DNA from: an uncultured Alphaproteobacteria bacterium
Lineage (GTDB): Bacteria; Pseudomonadota; Alphaproteobacteria; Minwuiales; Minwuiaceae
Length of the DNA: 7,617 bases
Reading direction: 5' to 3'
NCBI GenBank assembly: GCA_913064755.1
Contig: CAJYBQ010000146.1
Span: 1 to 7,617 of the forward strand
Part shown: positions 6,659 through 7,617 of the stretch, in pieces
Position numbering within the stretch: position 1 is the first letter of the stretch
Layout: each line of letters begins with the position of its first letter
Position numbers and translations under genes: made by a program
The notes under the pieces: model-generated
The model's database searches: none
Seen by the model: only the letters and a program-made list of their open reading frames with translations
Told to the model about the DNA's origin: nothing

Positions 6659-6685
6659 TTGCCGGACGGTCAGGACGACTATAAC
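6659..6685 (+). promoter_or_regulatory. Possible pyrF promoter placing the transcript start at the ATG
   Basis: TATAAC at 6680-6685 matches 5 of 6 bases of the -10 consensus. A weak -35 (TTGCCG, 6659-6664) lies 15 bases upstream, a short spacing. Transcription would begin at about 6691-6693, which is the pyrF start codon. No Shine-Dalgarno sequence lies at a usable distance; the nearest AGGA, at 6672-6675, is 16 bases from the ATG. This fits a leaderless mRNA but is based on one element. Confidence 0.4.
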
Positions 6686-6691
6686 GCCCCC

Positions 6692-7111
6692 ATGTCCGAT
6701 ACAGCGCACCAGAACCCCAATCCGATCTTCGTTGCCATCGACACCGATGATGTCGCCGCGGCATCGGCCAGTGCGGCCCGGCTTGCCGGTGTCGTGGGTG
6801 GCATCAAGCTGGGCAAGCAGTTCTTCATGGCGAACGGGCCGCAGGGCGTGCGCGCGGTGCTGCCGGATGCGCTGCGCCGGGACCTGCCGCTGTTCATCGA
6901 CCTGAAGCTGCACGACATTCCCAACACGGTCGCGGGCGCGGTGGCATCGCTGGCGCGCAGCCTGGCACCGGCCTATCTGACGCTGCATGCCTCCGGTGGC
7001 GCGGCCATGATCGCGGCGGCGCGGGAAGCGGCCGATGCCTTCGGTGCGGACCGGCCCCGCCTGCTGGCCGTCACCGTGCCGACCCGCATGAGCGACGCCG
7101 GCCTGGCGTAG
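6692..7111 (+). pseudogene. pyrF: Orotidine 5'-phosphate decarboxylase, N-terminal 139 residues, interrupted by an in-frame TAG
   Basis: PyrF removes CO2 from orotidine monophosphate to give UMP, the last step of pyrimidine synthesis, in the cytosol. The fragment has IFVAIDTDD (residues 12-20), GGIKLGKQFF (36-45, Lys39) and the catalytic DLKLHDIPNTV (70-80, with Asp70, Lys72 and Asp75). LTLHASGG (97-103) and LLAVTV (124-129) follow. Family members run to about 230-245 residues, so the last ~100, including the phosphate-binding end of the barrel, are missing. The frame degrades before the stop: P-T-R stands where the family usually has L-T-S. After the TAG (7109-7111) the same frame reads VGVAGGAAAG, close to the expected family continuation, and then loses all similarity. 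Because pyrF is usually essential, sequence error or misassembly is more likely than a real pseudogene. A second intact copy elsewhere is the alternative. Confidence 0.8.
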
Positions 7112-7200
7112 GTTGGCGTGGCCGGCGGGGCCGCGGCGGGGGGGTGGCCGGCGGGGAGGGGAGGCGCGGTCGCGGGCTGGGGCCGGGTGAGCGGCCCGCG
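7112..7200. other. Extremely G-rich junction tract with a 13-base repeat
   Basis: Positions 7121-7200 are 73 of 80 G or C (51 G, 22 C). GTGGCCGGCGGGG occurs at 7118-7130 and again at 7144-7156, a period of 26 bases. Runs of four to seven G make a quadruplex possible. The left end still resembles pyrF in the + frame and the right end resembles the aminotransferase in the - frame, so this tract is where two unrelated sequences meet. Confidence 0.6.
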
Positions 7201-7389
7201 GAGCACGGCGGCCTGCACGCCGGAGGGACGGGGAGTCCAGGCCAGCGTATAGTGGTCGTACCGAGCCGGGCCGGGGCGTCGACCGAAGGAGTGGAAGCTC
7301 TCCGCCAGGCCGTAGAATTCCGCGCTGTTCGTGGTGAGGATACCGCCCTCCCCCGAGGTCATGTTCTTGCTCGTCTGGAAGCTGAAGCA
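7187..7389 (-). pseudogene. Fragment of a DegT/DnrJ/EryC1/StrS-type PLP aminotransferase
   Basis: About 65 minus-strand residues match the core of these sugar and aminocyclitol aminotransferases. CFSFQTSKNMTSGEGG contains the lysine (codon 7366-7368) that normally holds PLP. It is followed by ILTTNSAEFYGLAESFHSFGRRPG, YDHYTLAW and RPSGVQAAVL, the usual segments after that lysine. The protein is normally about 350-400 residues, so only the middle is present. Upstream (above ~7390) the frame runs into sequence that reads as a different gene on the other strand and hits a stop at 7489-7491. Downstream (below ~7190) it decays into Pro/Ala-rich residues. Such enzymes modify sugars for polysaccharides or natural products, but no partner gene is here. 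It is broken on both sides and was probably joined artificially. Confidence 0.65.
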
Positions 7390-7617
7390 TCCGGCAGTGA
7401 ACTGACCTTCCCCGAAACTGTAGCCAAGCGTCGCGCCGCCATCGTTTCCGCACAGCGTCAGGCTTATGAAGCCCGCCGTCGCGAATTGTCATCAACCATC
7501 CAGGTGATGCGCGAACAGGTTAAACAGCGTGAACTTGAGGTTGAGGAACTGACCGCCCGCTCACGGGCTGTGGAAAGCAATTACAAACTGGCTTCCGAGC
7601 GGCTGAAGATGTCCAAG
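7366..7617 (+). CDS. HlyD-family type I secretion membrane-fusion protein fragment, partial at the right edge
   Basis: Frame 1 encodes about 84 residues that run off the window edge. They start LARLEAEASGSELTFPE and continue with AQRQAYEARRREL and then alternating Glu/Arg/Gln/Leu heptads (IQVMREQVKQRELEVEELT, then SRAVESNYKLASERL). The A-R-L-E-A-E...FPE stretch followed by Q-R-x-A/L-F/Y-E-A-R-R and a long coiled coil is characteristic of HlyD/PrtE adaptors, which bridge inner and outer membrane in type I secretion. The start, membrane anchor and C-terminal beta domain are not present. Composition differs from the rest of the window: 7441-7617 is 97 of 177 G+C (55%), with codons such as TTA-free but A/T-ending GAA, GTT and AAA. 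No start codon or ribosome binding site precedes it. Confidence 0.65.

Noticed and set aside
5888..6691. Plus-strand extension upstream of pyrF in the same frame
   Set aside because: It is antisense to the CmcJ-family gene, which has real motifs. PyrF similarity begins only after ATG 6692.
7118..7156. CRISPR or other designed repeat array
   Set aside because: There are only two copies of a 13-base GC-rich word with a 13-base spacer, in sequence of doubtful quality. There is no array structure.
6596..7495. Long minus-strand frame of 299 codons across the pyrF region
   Set aside because: It has no recognisable motif and spans three unrelated segments. The aminotransferase motifs lie in a different minus frame.

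Overview
The window reads as a high-GC alphaproteobacterium, probably of the Rhodospirillales type. This is inferred from codon use (mostly G/C third positions), the protein families present and the compact gene spacing. Nothing was searched, so the taxonomy is a judgement. The last ~500 bases do not fit the rest and look like a chimeric or damaged contig end.

Region 1 (1-3097, + strand) is one tightly packed operon. It holds the C-terminal part of a small c-type cytochrome, a family-3 periplasmic solute-binding protein of the MxaJ/XoxJ kind, a two-haem cytochrome of the cytochrome c peroxidase/MauG-like group, and a maleylacetoacetate isomerase (zeta-class glutathione transferase). Junctions are a 1-base overlap, a 4-base gap and a 4-base ATGA overlap. 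A cytochrome followed by a solute-binding protein with no transporter genes is the usual accessory set of a PQQ-dependent alcohol dehydrogenase (XoxF/PedE/ExaA type). That enzyme would lie just upstream, outside the window.

Region 2 (3098-5565, + strand) begins with a strong rho-independent terminator that sits directly in front of the next gene's ribosome binding site, with a possible promoter just before it. The gene encodes a 771-residue molybdenum hydroxylase large subunit. Its active-site loop is AYRGAGR, so it belongs to the 'form II CoxL' group of uncertain substrate and not to true CO dehydrogenase. No small (FeS) or medium (FAD) subunit gene is adjacent.

Region 3 (5566-6691) holds a convergent intergenic gap with two hairpins, then a minus-strand CmcJ/NvfI-family non-haem iron oxygenase, then a short divergent promoter region.

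Region 4 (6692-7617) starts with pyrF (orotidine 5'-phosphate decarboxylase), which may be leaderless. Its reading frame stops at codon 140 of an expected ~235. It is followed by an ~80-base tract of 91% GC, a minus-strand fragment of a DegT/EryC1/StrS-type PLP aminotransferase, and a plus-strand fragment of a HlyD-type secretion adaptor at ~55% GC. Recognisable parts of the two fragments overlap antisense over about 24 bases. I read this end as most likely an assembly chimera. No CRISPR array, tRNA, rRNA or insertion sequence was seen.
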